Shown piece by piece: positions 18,214 to 29,608 of a stretch of DNA of 63,458 nt (positions are counted from its first letter, which is position 1; each line of letters starts with the position of its first letter). Under the pieces are notes generated by a model. It saw nothing but the letters and a program-made list of their open reading frames with translations. It ran no database searches and was not told the DNA's origin. The stretch spans positions 1 to 63,458 of the forward strand of contig DXIE01000033.1 in the NCBI GenBank assembly GCA_019113005.1, read 5' to 3'. This DNA comes from Candidatus Butyricicoccus avistercoris (GTDB taxonomy: Bacteria > Bacillota > Clostridia > Oscillospirales > Butyricicoccaceae). Position numbers and translations under genes: made by a program.

Positions 18214-18336
18214 ACCTCTAAAAGATGTTATTTTTTTCTTATAAACTTCTATATTTGCCTTATTTTATAATAACTAAATATAACATTTTGACTGTTAAGT
18301 TAAATGCTTTATTTACATAAATGGAGGGATTTTATA

Positions 18337-19251
18337 ATGAAAAATACACCTGCTCTTGTTGTTATGGCTGCTGGTATGGGTTCTCGTTATGGTGGTCTTA
18401 AGCAAATTGACCCGCTCGGCCCTAATGGTCAAATCATACTGGATTATTCAATATATGATGCTTATAAAGCTGGATTTTCCAAGGTTATTTTTATAATTAA
18501 ACCTGAGCTTGAAAAAGCTTTCGAAGATGCTATTGGCAAAAAAGCCAGAAAATACATGGACGTAGAATATGCATTCCAAACTCTAGAAAATTTACCTGAC
18601 GGTTTAAAAGCTCCTGAGGGCAGAGTTAAACCTCTTGGCACAGGTCATGCAGTTTATTGTGCAGCAAATCTTCTTGATGTGCCTTTTGCTGTTATAAATG
18701 CAGATGACTTCTATGGTGCTGATGCTTTTAAATGTATGGCTGAGTTTTTAAACACAACTCAAGATGATGATAAATATAGATACTGTATGGTAGGTTATAA
18801 AGTTGAAAATACTTTAACCGAAAATGGTACTGTTTCCCGTGGTGTATGTTCAAAAGATGAAAACGGCTTTTTATCCTCTATCATTGAAAGAACCGCCATC
18901 AAAAAAGATAATGACGGTGTAATTCGTTTTTCTCAAGATGATGAAAGCGGCACTATCGAAGATGGTACTCCTGTTTCTATGAATATGTGGGGCTTTACAC
19001 CTTCTTTTGCAAAAGAGCTAAAACATATGCTCTTTGATTTCTTCCAGAATACACTTCCTAAAAACCCAGAAAAGGCTGAATTTTATCTGCCTTATGCAGT
19101 TGACACCCTAATTCATGAGGGCAAAGCAACTGCAAAACTCCTTACAACCGATTCCAAATGGTTTGGTGTTACATACCGTGAAGATAAACCATCTGTTATG
19201 AAATCTCTAAGCGATATGACTAATGCTGGAATTTATCCAGAAAATCTATAA
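18337..19251 (+). CDS. Sugar-phosphate nucleotidyltransferase family protein (304 aa)
   Basis: Nucleotidyltransferase fold: glycine-rich NTP loop near the N-terminus (MAAGMGSRYGGLKQIDPLG), the VINADDFYGADAF metal-binding Asp motif, and a C-terminal segment with the WFGVTYREDKP motif. Enzymes of this group attach NMP to a sugar or polyol phosphate for surface polymers, but no neighbouring sugar pathway identifies the substrate. The ATG at 18337 follows GGAGGG, with no comparable site for the upstream in-frame start. The next gene begins 16 nt later. Confidence 0.8.
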   Translation: MKNTPALVVMAAGMGSRYGGLKQIDPLGPNGQIILDYSIYDAYKAGFSKVIFIIKPELEKAFEDAIGKKARKYMDVEYAFQTLENLPDGLKAPEGRVKPLGTGHAVYCAANLLDVPFAVINADDFYGADAFKCMAEFLNTTQDDDKYRYCMVGYKVENTLTENGTVSRGVCSKDENGFLSSIIERTAIKKDNDGVIRFSQDDESGTIEDGTPVSMNMWGFTPSFAKELKHMLFDFFQNTLPKNPEKAEFYLPYAVDTLIHEGKATAKLLTTDSKWFGVTYREDKPSVMKSLSDMTNAGIYPENL

Positions 19252-19267
19252 AAATGAGGGTTTTTTA

Positions 19268-19789
19268 ATGATTTCCGATTTTCCAAACCGTTTTATAGAT
19301 ATTGTAAACCAAATTGAGAAAAATATTCCTAATGAGTTTGAAAAAAAACGCATGGTAAATTATGATGGAAATATAGCCGCTCTTAGTGCAAGCTTTACCA
19401 TAAATAATGAGAAAAAATGGCTTGGTATAATGCCAACTGGCAGAAGTACCCATTGCCATGAATTAAGACTTATTTATGCCTGCCCTACCCTCAACACCAA
19501 TGAGCTTGAAAAATGGTGGAATTTCATATGCAAACAGCAAGAAAAGTTAATTCCTGTTGATGAAAACCATGAATTTTCTCTTGTAAGTCTTATTTTGGTT
19601 TGCAGCGATGTTACAGACGATACTATAAAAAATATCAAAAAGTTAGAAAATTATATTAAATATAATAAATCTGGTGAAAACGGTTGGTCAAATGCTCGAA
19701 TGATTGCTATTGACCTTGAAAAACAAAAAATTTATACAAGCAAAAACGGTGATGTTTTGCTTAATACGCTCAAAAATATTAAGCTTTAA
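19268..19789 (+). CDS. Conserved hypothetical protein (173 aa)
   Basis: Starts at the ATG at 19268 with GAGGG upstream. A soluble alpha/beta protein with no signal peptide, membrane segment or known catalytic motif. The centre has a HCHELRLIYACPTLNTNEL segment with closely spaced His and Cys. It follows the nucleotidyltransferase by 16 nt and is probably co-transcribed. I do not recognise the family. Confidence 0.6.
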   Translation: MISDFPNRFIDIVNQIEKNIPNEFEKKRMVNYDGNIAALSASFTINNEKKWLGIMPTGRSTHCHELRLIYACPTLNTNELEKWWNFICKQQEKLIPVDENHEFSLVSLILVCSDVTDDTIKNIKKLENYIKYNKSGENGWSNARMIAIDLEKQKIYTSKNGDVLLNTLKNIKL

Positions 19790-19898
19790 AATCTCCTTGC
19801 AATTACCTTATGTTTATGATAGTATAAATTGTATATGTGAAATTTATATCATCATCGAAATCTGTTATATTTTTTAATGAAGCGGAGGTTTTAAGTTC

Positions 19899-20135
19899 AT
19901 GGATACACTTCATATCGCTCTTAGCGTAATCGAAGTTCTGGCTTGTCTGTTTCTGATTGTAACCGTTCTTTTGCAGGAAGGTGCTTCTCAAGGTCTTTCT
20001 GGCACTATTTCTGGCGGTGCTGAAACATTCTTTGGCTCTAAAAAAGGTCATGGTATGCAGTCCACTCTAAACCGTATCACTGGTGTTGTGGCTGTTATAT
20101 TTGTTGTTATTGCTGTTGCGTTAAATCTGCTGTAA
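19899..20135 (+). CDS. secG: Preprotein translocase subunit SecG
   Basis: Small two-helix membrane protein (78 aa) of the SecYEG channel. TM1 is followed by the SecG loop VLLQEGASQGLSGTISGGAE, with FFGSKKG before TM2. A GCGGAGG ribosome site precedes the ATG. The next membrane-protein gene starts 1 nt after its stop. Confidence 0.95.
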   Translation: MDTLHIALSVIEVLACLFLIVTVLLQEGASQGLSGTISGGAETFFGSKKGHGMQSTLNRITGVVAVIFVVIAVALNLL

Positions 20136-20136
20136 T

Positions 20137-20358
20137 ATGGCCGATTTACAACGTGTATTTTTGATATTATTTGCACTTTTTGCAGTGCTTACCGCCTTTT
20201 TTCAGCTTAGAAGCTCTATGAAAAGCGGTAAATTGCAAAATGGTGAAGCATCACAAGATGATGTTAAAAATATGGACAAATTCGCTCATATTTTTGCAAT
20301 TTTATCTGCAATAACGCTTGCTTTGTGTATTATTCTTGGTGTAGTATCAAGAATATAA
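20137..20358 (+). CDS. Small two-helix membrane protein (73 aa)
   Basis: Hydrophobic segments at about 6-24 and 50-70 flank a hydrophilic loop rich in Lys, Gln and Asp (MKSGKLQNGEASQDDVKNMD). It begins 1 nt after secG and ends inside the terminator, so it is translationally coupled to secG. No family recognised; it resembles SecG in size and layout but lacks the SecG motif. Confidence 0.65.
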   Translation: MADLQRVFLILFALFAVLTAFFQLRSSMKSGKLQNGEASQDDVKNMDKFAHIFAILSAITLALCIILGVVSRI

Positions 20359-20561
20359 AAAAATCCGCCCAAAAGGCGGATTTTTTATTAGCAGCAGCTC
20401 AATATATATATTTGGGGGAGTAAGGGTAGTAAAAAGGGGGATTGTAATATTTCATCTGCTGCTTTTATGTTTGTAGTCTGAATACCACAAATTCCTTATC
20501 AAACATGATTGGCAGTATATTTGATAAAGCGGCGAAAACTCAGCTAAACTAAGTTTACTTC
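20356..20561 (-). ncRNA. Predicted small RNA of about 205 nt, C-rich loop
   Basis: The minus strand has a near-consensus promoter (20568-20596) and an intrinsic terminator (20357-20387), defining a short transcript that overlaps no gene apart from the last few bases of the gene at 20137-20358. Within it, TTATCAAA/TTTGATAA form an 8-bp hairpin (about 20488-20524), and AGCAGCAG pairs perfectly with CTGCTGCT (20456-20463 / 20389-20396). The latter closes a loop containing two CCCCC runs and CCC, which are complementary to G-rich ribosome sites. An 18-codon frame (20399-20455) lies in the loop but has no ribosome site. This accounts for most of the 314-nt gap 20359-20672. Confidence 0.6.
20357..20387. 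terminator. Bidirectional terminator after secG operon and minus-strand small RNA
   Basis: Stem AAAAAATCCGCC (20358-20369) / GGCGGATTTTTT (20375-20386) with a 5-nt loop. T-runs occur on both strands, so it serves the secG operon on + and the predicted small RNA on -. Confidence 0.93.
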
Positions 20562-20567
20562 TCTGAT

Positions 20568-20596
20568 ATTATATGAAAATTAGAGCTGTTTTGCAA
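20568..20596 (-). promoter_or_regulatory. Sigma-A promoter of the predicted small RNA
   Basis: Minus strand: TTGCAA (20596-20591), 17-nt spacer, perfect TATAAT (20573-20568). It points away from the arsC-like gene and has no conventional gene downstream before the terminator. Confidence 0.75.
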
Positions 20597-20672
20597 GAGC
20601 TTTTTAAATAAATTTTTCATTATTTTTACTTTTTTAATTATATATTTCGACTATATTCAAAGGAGTTTTTAA

Positions 20673-21008
20673 ATGAATATTCAAATTTTTGGAAAATCTA
20701 AGTGTTTTGATACTAAAAAAGCTGAACGTTTTTTCAAAGAACGTCGAATTAAGTTTCAATCTGTCGACCTTGTAAAATACGGTATGTCAAATGGTGAGTT
20801 AACCTCTGTTATTCGTGCCGTAGGTGGTCTTGACAATCTCATAGACTCAAAAGCAAAAAATGCCGCTATGCTTAAATATTTGGCAAGCGAACAGGATAAA
20901 ATAGAACATGTGCTTGATGACCCAAAGCTACTGCTCACCCCTATTGTGAGAAACGGTAAACAGGCTACTGTTGGCTATAAACCTGAAATATGGGAGACTT
21001 GTGAATGA
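20673..21008 (+). CDS. ArsC/Spx-family thioredoxin-fold protein (111 aa)
   Basis: Short arsenate-reductase-like protein: N-terminal beta strand then [15 protein letters not shown] with the single family Cys (C11) before helix 1, and the LLTPIVRNG motif with the cis-Pro of the thioredoxin fold near 92. It lacks the CxxC of classical Spx and shows no arsenic-resistance neighbours, so a YffB-like redox or regulatory role is as likely as arsenate reduction. AAAGGAG lies upstream, and the gene overlaps rnhA by 4 nt. Confidence 0.8.
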   Translation: MNIQIFGKSKCFDTKKAERFFKERRIKFQSVDLVKYGMSNGELTSVIRAVGGLDNLIDSKAKNAAMLKYLASEQDKIEHVLDDPKLLLTPIVRNGKQATVGYKPEIWETCE

Positions 21009-21442
21009 AAAAAGTCACTATATACACTGATGGTGCGTGTTCTGGCAACCCTGGAGCTGGTGGTTGGGGTGCTATACTTCAATATAATGGCCATGAAAAA
21101 GAAATCTCTGGCGGCGATAAGCTCACAACCAATAATAAAATGGAGCTTTTAGCTGTTATTTCTGCTCTTGAGCTTTTAAAAGAGCCTTGTGAGGTTGATT
21201 TATATTCTGACTCAAAGTATGTTATAGATTCCATTACAAAAGGCTGGGCAGTAGGTTGGAAGGCTCGTGGTTGGAAAAAGGCTGATAAATCCCCCGCTAA
21301 AAATATAGAGCTTTGGGAAAGATTATTAAATTTACTTGAAACTCATAATGTGACTTTTCACTGGGTAAAAGGTCATGCAGATAACCCATATAACAATAGA
21401 TGTGATGAACTTGCGGTTAGTGAATGGAAAAAGTTAAAATAA
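21005..21442 (+). CDS. rnhA: Ribonuclease HI
   Basis: Cleaves the RNA strand of RNA-DNA hybrids. The catalytic carboxylates are all present: D9 ([11 protein letters not shown]), E47 (NNKMELLA), D69 (YSDSKYV) and D134 (RCDELA), with H124 in VKGHAD. 145 aa, with a complete basic handle region ([11 protein letters not shown]). The start overlaps the upstream stop as ATGA, so it is translationally coupled to the ArsC-like gene. Confidence 0.96.
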   Translation: MKKVTIYTDGACSGNPGAGGWGAILQYNGHEKEISGGDKLTTNNKMELLAVISALELLKEPCEVDLYSDSKYVIDSITKGWAVGWKARGWKKADKSPAKNIELWERLLNLLETHNVTFHWVKGHADNPYNNRCDELAVSEWKKLK

Positions 21443-21470
21443 TAAAGGCGAGCAAAAGCTCGCCTTTATT
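21441..21470. terminator. Bidirectional terminator after rnhA
   Basis: 13-bp stem AATAAAGGCGAGC / GCTCGCCTTTATT with loop AAAA and a T-run on + and A-rich start on -. Shared with the convergent SLH/L,D-transpeptidase gene. Confidence 0.92.
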
Positions 21471-21475
21471 TTATA

Positions 21476-23677
21476 TTAGTAGATAACTACTGTTGTACCG
21501 CTTGGGATATTGTTATAAAGCCAATAAATACCTTCATCTAACATACGAACACAACCAGCAGACACTGGGAAACCAATAGATGGGTCTTTTAATTTATTAG
21601 TTCCTGGGTAATATAAGCGAGAATGGAATGCATATCCTGTTCCTGGATAGAAACGCACTACTGGTCTGCAAGTATAAGAGCTTGTAAACCAACCTGTTTG
21701 TTTATATGTTACCTCGGTAACACCAATAGGTGTTGGAGAACTTGACTTGCCTGTTGCACACTGGAACTCATGTATAAGTTTCCAGTTCCACTGTGAACCT
21801 TCAAAAACATTTACCATCTGTGCAGAACGGCTAACCCAAATTAAATACTGTGTCTTGCTAGAATATCCCTTTGCATTTACAAATACAGTCTTTTCATCTT
21901 GGGTGTAATCTGTATTTGAAGAATAATAATAAGGGTGTACTTTTGCTAAAACCTCGCTTGCATCTGGCAGATAATGACTTGCAGGATAATTTTCAATTTC
22001 CACATCACCTGTGATTGCAAGTGTTTCAATTTGCTCTGTTACAGTGTTTTTATATGTAATAACAAACTTTACATTGTGCCAGAGTTTCATATACTTTTCA
22101 AAAGTTATAGTTTTTCTGTATGTAGAAGTTTTACCTTCTGTAAGCTGCATTGCAGAATTTGCAAATGCGGCATCTGCTGAGCCTTCATAATACCACTGTG
22201 CAGAAACTGTTTTAGGTTTATCAACACCAGTCAGTGTTACGGTTGCTACTAGCTGACCGCCTGCTGGCACTTTAGGTGTATTAAGTGAAATCTGCACACC
22301 CTCAAGACCATTATCAACGCCACTGTCATCAAAGCTTTCTGAAATTTCAGCAATTTCACAATGTGAACCCTTTAAAACAGTGTTTGTTATTTTACCATTG
22401 CCATTTACTTTGGTGTAATTTGCGTTTACATTTGCATTTGTAACGCTGCCATCAACAGTTATAATGTTATTTGTAGCACAAACCTGAACGGTCATATTTC
22501 CAATAGAACTTGCTGAGTCAATTACAACAGTATTATTTATACCAGAAATAGCAAGATTATCAAGCTTTACACCATTTAAGTTAATTGTACGACCAGAACC
22601 TGTTATTTCAACCTTTTTAGTAATTTGACCATCTAATGTAACTGCACCATTACCGCTGCCAATTACGATAGTATCAGCCTTTAATGAAGTATTGTTATCT
22701 AACATCACATCTGAACCAGTTGTATTGATTACTAAACGTGCCATCTCGATTTTATCCCAATAAGACTGTGGAATTTCTGGCACTTTTCCGCTTAAAACAA
22801 CTGTATTATAAGTGTTGTCTTTACTTAAAGCAGAAATATCACCATCAGCAAACATTAAAACTGGTGCTATCTGCTGTGCTGGTTGCTCTGGCTCTTGTAT
22901 TGTTGGTTGCTCTGTTGTTTCTTCCTGTGTATCCTGATTTTCATCAGTATTTACATCGGTTGTTTCACCTTCTTGTGAAGTTTCAGTTGTATCAGTTGTT
23001 TGCTCCTGTTGTGAAGTTTCAGGTGTGTCAGTTGTTTCCTCGGTCTGCTCTTCATTCCAAGATGCATGAATTTTTACTAAACCGCTATCTAAAATACGAT
23101 ACAAAAGAGTCATAAACTCTGCACGAGAAATGCTGTTATTTGGATTTAATCCCCCATTATCTGAACCGTTTAAAATTCCCTTATCAATTAAAACAGCTGC
23201 TGCTCGTCTTTGGTCAAGTGTCATCTTATCCCAGTCATTAAACTTTTTAACTGATTCGATTGATGGGTCTGCCTCAGCCAAACCAAAAGCATTAACAAGT
23301 GCTTTGAAAACTTCTCCACGAGTAACACTGTTATTTATATTAAGAGAACCGTCAACAGGTAAAAATCCCGCAGACACTGCCATATTAGCGTCATTAGAAT
23401 ACCATTCAGCTTGTGAAATATTAGGATATACTCTTGATGTATCGCTTGTATGTAAAACACGATTTAATATTACAGCCATTTGTGCAGCTGTCAGGCTAGA
23501 ATTTGGATTTAACTTTCCATCTGAACCATTTAAATAACCGTCAGCTACTGCATTTGAAAGTGCATCATATGCCCAGTGACCAGTTGCATCTGGAAAATCA
23601 GCAATATTTGCCGCATACGCTGAGCCTGTAAACATAGAAACTGCACATAACGCAGCTATAAAGCGTTTTTTTATCAT
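21476..23677 (-). CDS. Secreted SLH-domain L,D-transpeptidase (733 aa)
   Basis: Signal peptide (1-22, ending GSAYA), three S-layer-homology repeats (about 26-75, 85-135, 147-195; each with GYLNGSDG- or GILNGSDN-like ends), a Thr/Glu/Gln-rich linker (205-270), a beta-helix-like middle part with repeated short valine/asparagine strands, an Ig-like stretch, and a C-terminal YkuD domain. The YkuD active site is H685 ... SAGCVRM with nucleophile C709. SLH repeats bind wall polymer; YkuD makes 3-3 peptidoglycan cross-links or attaches proteins. The whole chain is in one uninterrupted frame. It may strengthen or remodel the wall at the surface. Confidence 0.9.
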   Translation of the reverse strand: MIKKRFIAALCAVSMFTGSAYAANIADFPDATGHWAYDALSNAVADGYLNGSDGKLNPNSSLTAAQMAVILNRVLHTSDTSRVYPNISQAEWYSNDANMAVSAGFLPVDGSLNINNSVTRGEVFKALVNAFGLAEADPSIESVKKFNDWDKMTLDQRRAAAVLIDKGILNGSDNGGLNPNNSISRAEFMTLLYRILDSGLVKIHASWNEEQTEETTDTPETSQQEQTTDTTETSQEGETTDVNTDENQDTQEETTEQPTIQEPEQPAQQIAPVLMFADGDISALSKDNTYNTVVLSGKVPEIPQSYWDKIEMARLVINTTGSDVMLDNNTSLKADTIVIGSGNGAVTLDGQITKKVEITGSGRTINLNGVKLDNLAISGINNTVVIDSASSIGNMTVQVCATNNIITVDGSVTNANVNANYTKVNGNGKITNTVLKGSHCEIAEISESFDDSGVDNGLEGVQISLNTPKVPAGGQLVATVTLTGVDKPKTVSAQWYYEGSADAAFANSAMQLTEGKTSTYRKTITFEKYMKLWHNVKFVITYKNTVTEQIETLAITGDVEIENYPASHYLPDASEVLAKVHPYYYSSNTDYTQDEKTVFVNAKGYSSKTQYLIWVSRSAQMVNVFEGSQWNWKLIHEFQCATGKSSSPTPIGVTEVTYKQTGWFTSSYTCRPVVRFYPGTGYAFHSRLYYPGTNKLKDPSIGFPVSAGCVRMLDEGIYWLYNNIPSGTTVVIY

Positions 23678-23793
23678 AAGAACTCTCCCCCTAAAAATCT
23701 TGTTTTAAAATATATTTTAATGGTAAAATATATTTATATAAATGTCAAATATTAAATGGTTAAATTTTGGAAACATTAGAAAGGGTTTTAAAT

Positions 23794-24552
23794 ATGCGTG
23801 CAATAATTACAGGTGCATCATCTGGAATAGGCAAGGATATGGCATATATTTTAGCTAGAAAAGGCTATGATTTAACACTTGTAGCCAGAAGAACCGACAG
23901 ATTAAATGATTTAGCAAAAAATCTACCTGTTTCGTGTCAGATTATATCTGCTGATTTGTCAGATATAAATCAGTGTAAAATGGTATACGAAAAAGCAAAA
24001 GGAAAAGATGTGCAAATTCTAATAAACAATGCTGGTTTTGGTCTGTTTGGCAAGTTTTCTGACACCGATTTAGAGCGTGAACTATCTATGATTCAAACAA
24101 ATATAACCGCTGTTCATGTGCTGACAAAGCTATTTTTAAAGGACTTTAAAGAGCAAAATAACGGTTATATATTAAATGTTGCATCTTCTGCTGGTTTTAT
24201 GGCAGGACCTTTAATGTCAACATACTATGCAACTAAAAACTATGTTTTAAGGCTAACACAGGCTATACATGAGGAGTTAAGACGAGATAAAATAAATGTT
24301 AAAGTTTGTGCTTTATGCCCTGGGCCAGTTGAAACCGAATTTAACAATGTAGCTGATGTTAGATTTTCAATAGGCGGTCTTAAAAGCTCATTTGTGGCTC
24401 AGTATGGATTAGATAAAATGTTTAAAGGCAAATGTGTAATTGTTCCTAGCTTAGCTATGAGATTAACTCTTGCATCAAGACATTTAGCACCAGAATTTTT
24501 AATGCCTAGAATAACATATAACATACAAAAACAAAAAGAAAAAAACGTCTAA
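23794..24552 (+). CDS. Short-chain dehydrogenase/reductase (252 aa)
   Basis: Classical SDR: the Rossmann motif TGASSGIG at the N-terminus, NNAG (ILINNAGFG) and the catalytic Ser...YYATKNY (YxxxK). Most similar in layout to the DltE/YqjQ group of NAD(P)H-dependent reductases, but the substrate cannot be inferred. The ATG at 23794 was chosen over 23767 because AGAAAGGG lies just upstream and the Rossmann strand starts at once. The stop codon lies inside the terminator stem. Confidence 0.88.
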   Translation: MRAIITGASSGIGKDMAYILARKGYDLTLVARRTDRLNDLAKNLPVSCQIISADLSDINQCKMVYEKAKGKDVQILINNAGFGLFGKFSDTDLERELSMIQTNITAVHVLTKLFLKDFKEQNNGYILNVASSAGFMAGPLMSTYYATKNYVLRLTQAIHEELRRDKINVKVCALCPGPVETEFNNVADVRFSIGGLKSSFVAQYGLDKMFKGKCVIVPSLAMRLTLASRHLAPEFLMPRITYNIQKQKEKNV

Positions 24553-24576
24553 GGATTTTTCCTTAGACGTTTTTTA
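24541..24576. terminator. Bidirectional terminator between SDR gene and gyrA
   Basis: 14-bp perfect stem AAAAACGTCTAAGG / CCTTAGACGTTTTT with a 6-nt loop. T-runs follow on both strands, and the hairpin includes the SDR stop codon. Confidence 0.93.
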
Positions 24577-24578
24577 TT

Positions 24579-27119
24579 TTACTCGCTTAGTTCTTCTTCT
24601 TGTTCTTCATGGTCGGTTCTAACAATGGAAATAACCTTGACATCATCGTTCATTCTCATAACAATAACGCCTTGACTAGACCTACCATATTCGCTGATTT
24701 GAGATACTGGAGTTCGGATAATTACACCATCATCAGTGATAATCATAATATCATTATCTTCATCTACAACGGCAATGCCTGCAATAAGTCCAGTTTTTTC
24801 TGTTAAGTTATGCAGATTTATACCGCTGCCACCTCTATGATGCACTGTGAATTCCTCTACTGATGTACGCTTACCAAAACCGTTTTCAGTAATTGAAAGC
24901 ACCTTTGCACCCTTTCTTGCTCGTGCAGCACCGATAACATAATCGCCATCAGCTAAACGAATACCTCTTACACCAACAGCAGCTCTTCCCATTGCTCTAA
25001 CTTCTGTTTCTGGGAATGTAATCGCCTTACCATTATGTGTTGCAATAAGAATATTCTCTGTACCATCGGTTAAGCGAACATCTACAAGAATGTCACCATC
25101 GTTGAGGTTTAAAGCACGAAGTCCTGCTTTACGAATGTTTTGCAAGTCACTTAATACCACACGCTTAATTGTACCCATTCTAGTTACAAATACCATGTAT
25201 TTATCATCGGTAAATTCACGAATTGGGAACATAGCGGTTACTTTTTCGCCCTCTTGTAATTCAAGCAGATTTACTATATTTGTGCCTTTAGCATTTCTGC
25301 CCGCTTCTGGAATTTGATATCCCTTTAGCTTATAAACTCTGCCCTCATTAGTGAAAAACAGCAAATTATCATGTGTAGATGCAGTAAATAAACCTCTTGT
25401 GAAGTCCTCCTCACGGGTTTTCATTGCATTTACGCCACGACCGCCTCTGTTTTGTGCCTTATATGCAGATGTTGGTATTCGCTTGATATATCCGAAATGA
25501 GTTAGAGTATAAGTGCAGTCCTCTTCCTCAATTAAGTCCTCAATATCAATTTCATCTGCAATATTTGCAATCTCGGTTTTACGCTCATCGCCATATGCAT
25601 TTTTAATTTCCTGCATTTCCTTTTTAACAACCTCAAGAATGTTGCGGTCACTTGAAAGGATTTCATTAAAGCCTGCAATTTTATTTTCAAGCTCGGAATA
25701 TTCATCATTAATTTTTTGCTGCTCCAGACCTGACAGTCGACCTAAACGCATATCAACAATAGCCTGAGCCTGAGCATCATCAAGATGAAATTCAAAATGC
25801 TCTGAGCCGTCAACAATGCCTAAAAGTGCAATCTGGTCAATAAAGAATGGCTCTTTACACAGATTTTCCTTTGCCTCTGCCTCATTTTTAGATGCTCTGA
25901 TAATCGCAATAATGCGGTCAATATTATCGCTATCTGTTGCGACTTTTAAGCCCTCTAAAATATGAGCTCTAGCCTGTGCTTTTGCAAGGTCAAAGCGAGT
26001 TCTACGCTCGATTACACTCTTTTGGAAAGCGATGTAATAATCTATGATTTCACGAAGTGTTAATACCTTTGGCTGCACCTTATCTGGATTTGAAGCAGAT
26101 GGCACAAGTGCAAGTAAAATCATAGAACAGGTATCTTGCATTTGTGTATAGTTATAAAGCTGATTTAATACAACTTGTGCATTTGCATCACGTTTAACTT
26201 CAATAACAATACGCATACCCTCACGAGATGATTCATCTCTAAGAGCAGAAATACCGTCTATACGCTTATCCTTTACTAAATTTGCTATTGATTCAACAAG
26301 TCTAGCTTTATTTACCATGTAAGGGATTTCGGTTACAATAATTTGGCTTTTACCCTTGTCCATTTCCTCAATGGTGCATTTAGCTCTAACTTTAATTTTG
26401 CCCTTACCAGTTGCATAAGCAGCTCTCATGCCAGCTCTGCCCATAATTATGCCGCCTGTTGGGAAATCTGGACCTTTAATAATTGCTGTAATCTCGTCAA
26501 GACCTGCATCTGGCTTATCAATAACATAACAAACACCGTCTATAACTTCGGTTAAATTATGAGGTGGAATGTTAGTTGCCATACCTACTGCTATGCCAGA
26601 AGAGCCGTTTACTAAAAGACAAGGAAAACGAGATGGCAGAACCACAGGTTCTTTTCTTTCCTCGTCAAAGTTTGGCTGGAAGTTTACTGTATTTTTCTTG
26701 ATATCTGACAGCATATAATTTGCAACTTTAGCCATACGAGCCTCAGTATAACGATAAGCCGCAGCTGGGTCACCGTCTACCGAGCCAAAGTTACCATGAC
26801 CGTCAATAAGCGGATAACGCAGAGAGAAACTCTGTGCCATACGAACCATAGCATCATAAACAGATGCGTCACCATGTGGGTGGTATCTACCAAGCACATT
26901 ACCAACGGTTGTAGCAGATTTTCTATATGGCTTATCTGATGTTAAGCCGTCCTCATACATCGCATATAAAATACGTCTATGTACTGGTTTTAGACCATCA
27001 CGAACATCAGGAAGTGCTCTGCCGACAATAACGCTCATTGCATAGTCAATATAAGAGCTTTTCATTTCCTGATATAAGTCTACCGGTACTATTTTTTGAT
27101 TTTCATATACTTCACTCAT
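24579..27119 (-). CDS. gyrA: DNA gyrase subunit A
   Basis: Breakage-reunion subunit that introduces negative supercoils with GyrB. The ATG at 27119 has GGAGGA upstream. Catalytic Tyr is Y124 (AYRYTEAR). The quinolone region reads [17 protein letters not shown]: the residue equivalent to E. coli Ser83 is Ala (A85) followed by Ser (S86), with D89 conserved. The C-terminal beta-pinwheel has the GyrA box QNRGGRG. 846 aa, normal length. It follows gyrB by 34 nt in the remB-gyrB-gyrA operon. Confidence 0.98.
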   Translation of the reverse strand: MSEVYENQKIVPVDLYQEMKSSYIDYAMSVIVGRALPDVRDGLKPVHRRILYAMYEDGLTSDKPYRKSATTVGNVLGRYHPHGDASVYDAMVRMAQSFSLRYPLIDGHGNFGSVDGDPAAAYRYTEARMAKVANYMLSDIKKNTVNFQPNFDEERKEPVVLPSRFPCLLVNGSSGIAVGMATNIPPHNLTEVIDGVCYVIDKPDAGLDEITAIIKGPDFPTGGIIMGRAGMRAAYATGKGKIKVRAKCTIEEMDKGKSQIIVTEIPYMVNKARLVESIANLVKDKRIDGISALRDESSREGMRIVIEVKRDANAQVVLNQLYNYTQMQDTCSMILLALVPSASNPDKVQPKVLTLREIIDYYIAFQKSVIERRTRFDLAKAQARAHILEGLKVATDSDNIDRIIAIIRASKNEAEAKENLCKEPFFIDQIALLGIVDGSEHFEFHLDDAQAQAIVDMRLGRLSGLEQQKINDEYSELENKIAGFNEILSSDRNILEVVKKEMQEIKNAYGDERKTEIANIADEIDIEDLIEEEDCTYTLTHFGYIKRIPTSAYKAQNRGGRGVNAMKTREEDFTRGLFTASTHDNLLFFTNEGRVYKLKGYQIPEAGRNAKGTNIVNLLELQEGEKVTAMFPIREFTDDKYMVFVTRMGTIKRVVLSDLQNIRKAGLRALNLNDGDILVDVRLTDGTENILIATHNGKAITFPETEVRAMGRAAVGVRGIRLADGDYVIGAARARKGAKVLSITENGFGKRTSVEEFTVHHRGGSGINLHNLTEKTGLIAGIAVVDEDNDIMIITDDGVIIRTPVSQISEYGRSSQGVIVMRMNDDVKVISIVRTDHEEQEEELSE

Positions 27120-27153
27120 TATTTTCCTCCACTTTGTGAGGTAACACAACACT

Positions 27154-29157
<2,004 letters not shown>

Positions 29158-29163
29158 TTAATT

Positions 29164-29442
29164 TTAATAATCGGTTTTTAAAAGGGCTTTTATGCCATCT
29201 TCAGCACGCTTTGCAAGTGTTCTAGAGGATATCTGAGAAATATAAAGAATTTCACCGAGTTCACCCATGCAAAGCACAGCAGATTTAGGCAAATCATCGC
29301 AAAGGTCAACAATTCTCCCTTCGTTTTCCAACCGACGTAAAAGTATTCGGGTACGTTCTGATGTGGTTGCTGTATCCATGTCAAAAATACACACAATAGA
29401 GCTAAGTTGTACCATGTAATCTTGTCCTATATGAACATACAT
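29164..29442 (-). CDS. remB: Extracellular matrix regulator RemB-like protein (DUF370)
   Basis: 92-aa protein starting MYVHIGQDYMVQLSSIVCIFD, the form of the YaaB/RemB family found between recF and gyrB in Firmicutes. RemA/RemB proteins are DNA-binding regulators of matrix genes in Bacillus; the role here is unknown. The SSRTLAKRAED motif near the C-terminus is conserved in the family. AGGTGG lies upstream. It is the first gene of the gyrase operon. Confidence 0.85.
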   Translation of the reverse strand: MYVHIGQDYMVQLSSIVCIFDMDTATTSERTRILLRRLENEGRIVDLCDDLPKSAVLCMGELGEILYISQISSRTLAKRAEDGIKALLKTDY

Positions 29443-29497
29443 AAATAAGCCAAACCACCTTTCAAAACACAGTTAAAGCCCGAAAGCTACCTCACCT

Positions 29498-29506
29498 ATT
29501 ATACCA
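29498..29506 (-). promoter_or_regulatory. Extended -10 promoter for remB-gyrB-gyrA
   Basis: Minus strand TGGTATAAT (TGn plus consensus TATAAT at 29503-29498) about 55 nt upstream of remB. The -35 region is poor, which fits an extended -10 promoter. Confidence 0.6.
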
Positions 29507-29608
29507 CTTTTTTTGCGTTTTGTGCTAAAAAAATGAAAACTTTTTACTATATTCCTATACAATTCTGACCGCTAAGCGGACATAAAAACTGTGTAAAACT
29601 TCCCTTGT

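Noticed and set aside
20399-20455. 18-codon minus-strand frame MKYYNPPFYYPYSPKYIY, extremely Tyr/Pro-rich, inside the predicted small RNA
   Set aside because: No ribosome site precedes the ATG, and its 5' context (AGCAGCAG) is tied up in a stem. The composition follows from pyrimidine-rich runs, so an RNA function is more likely; kept only as an alternative.
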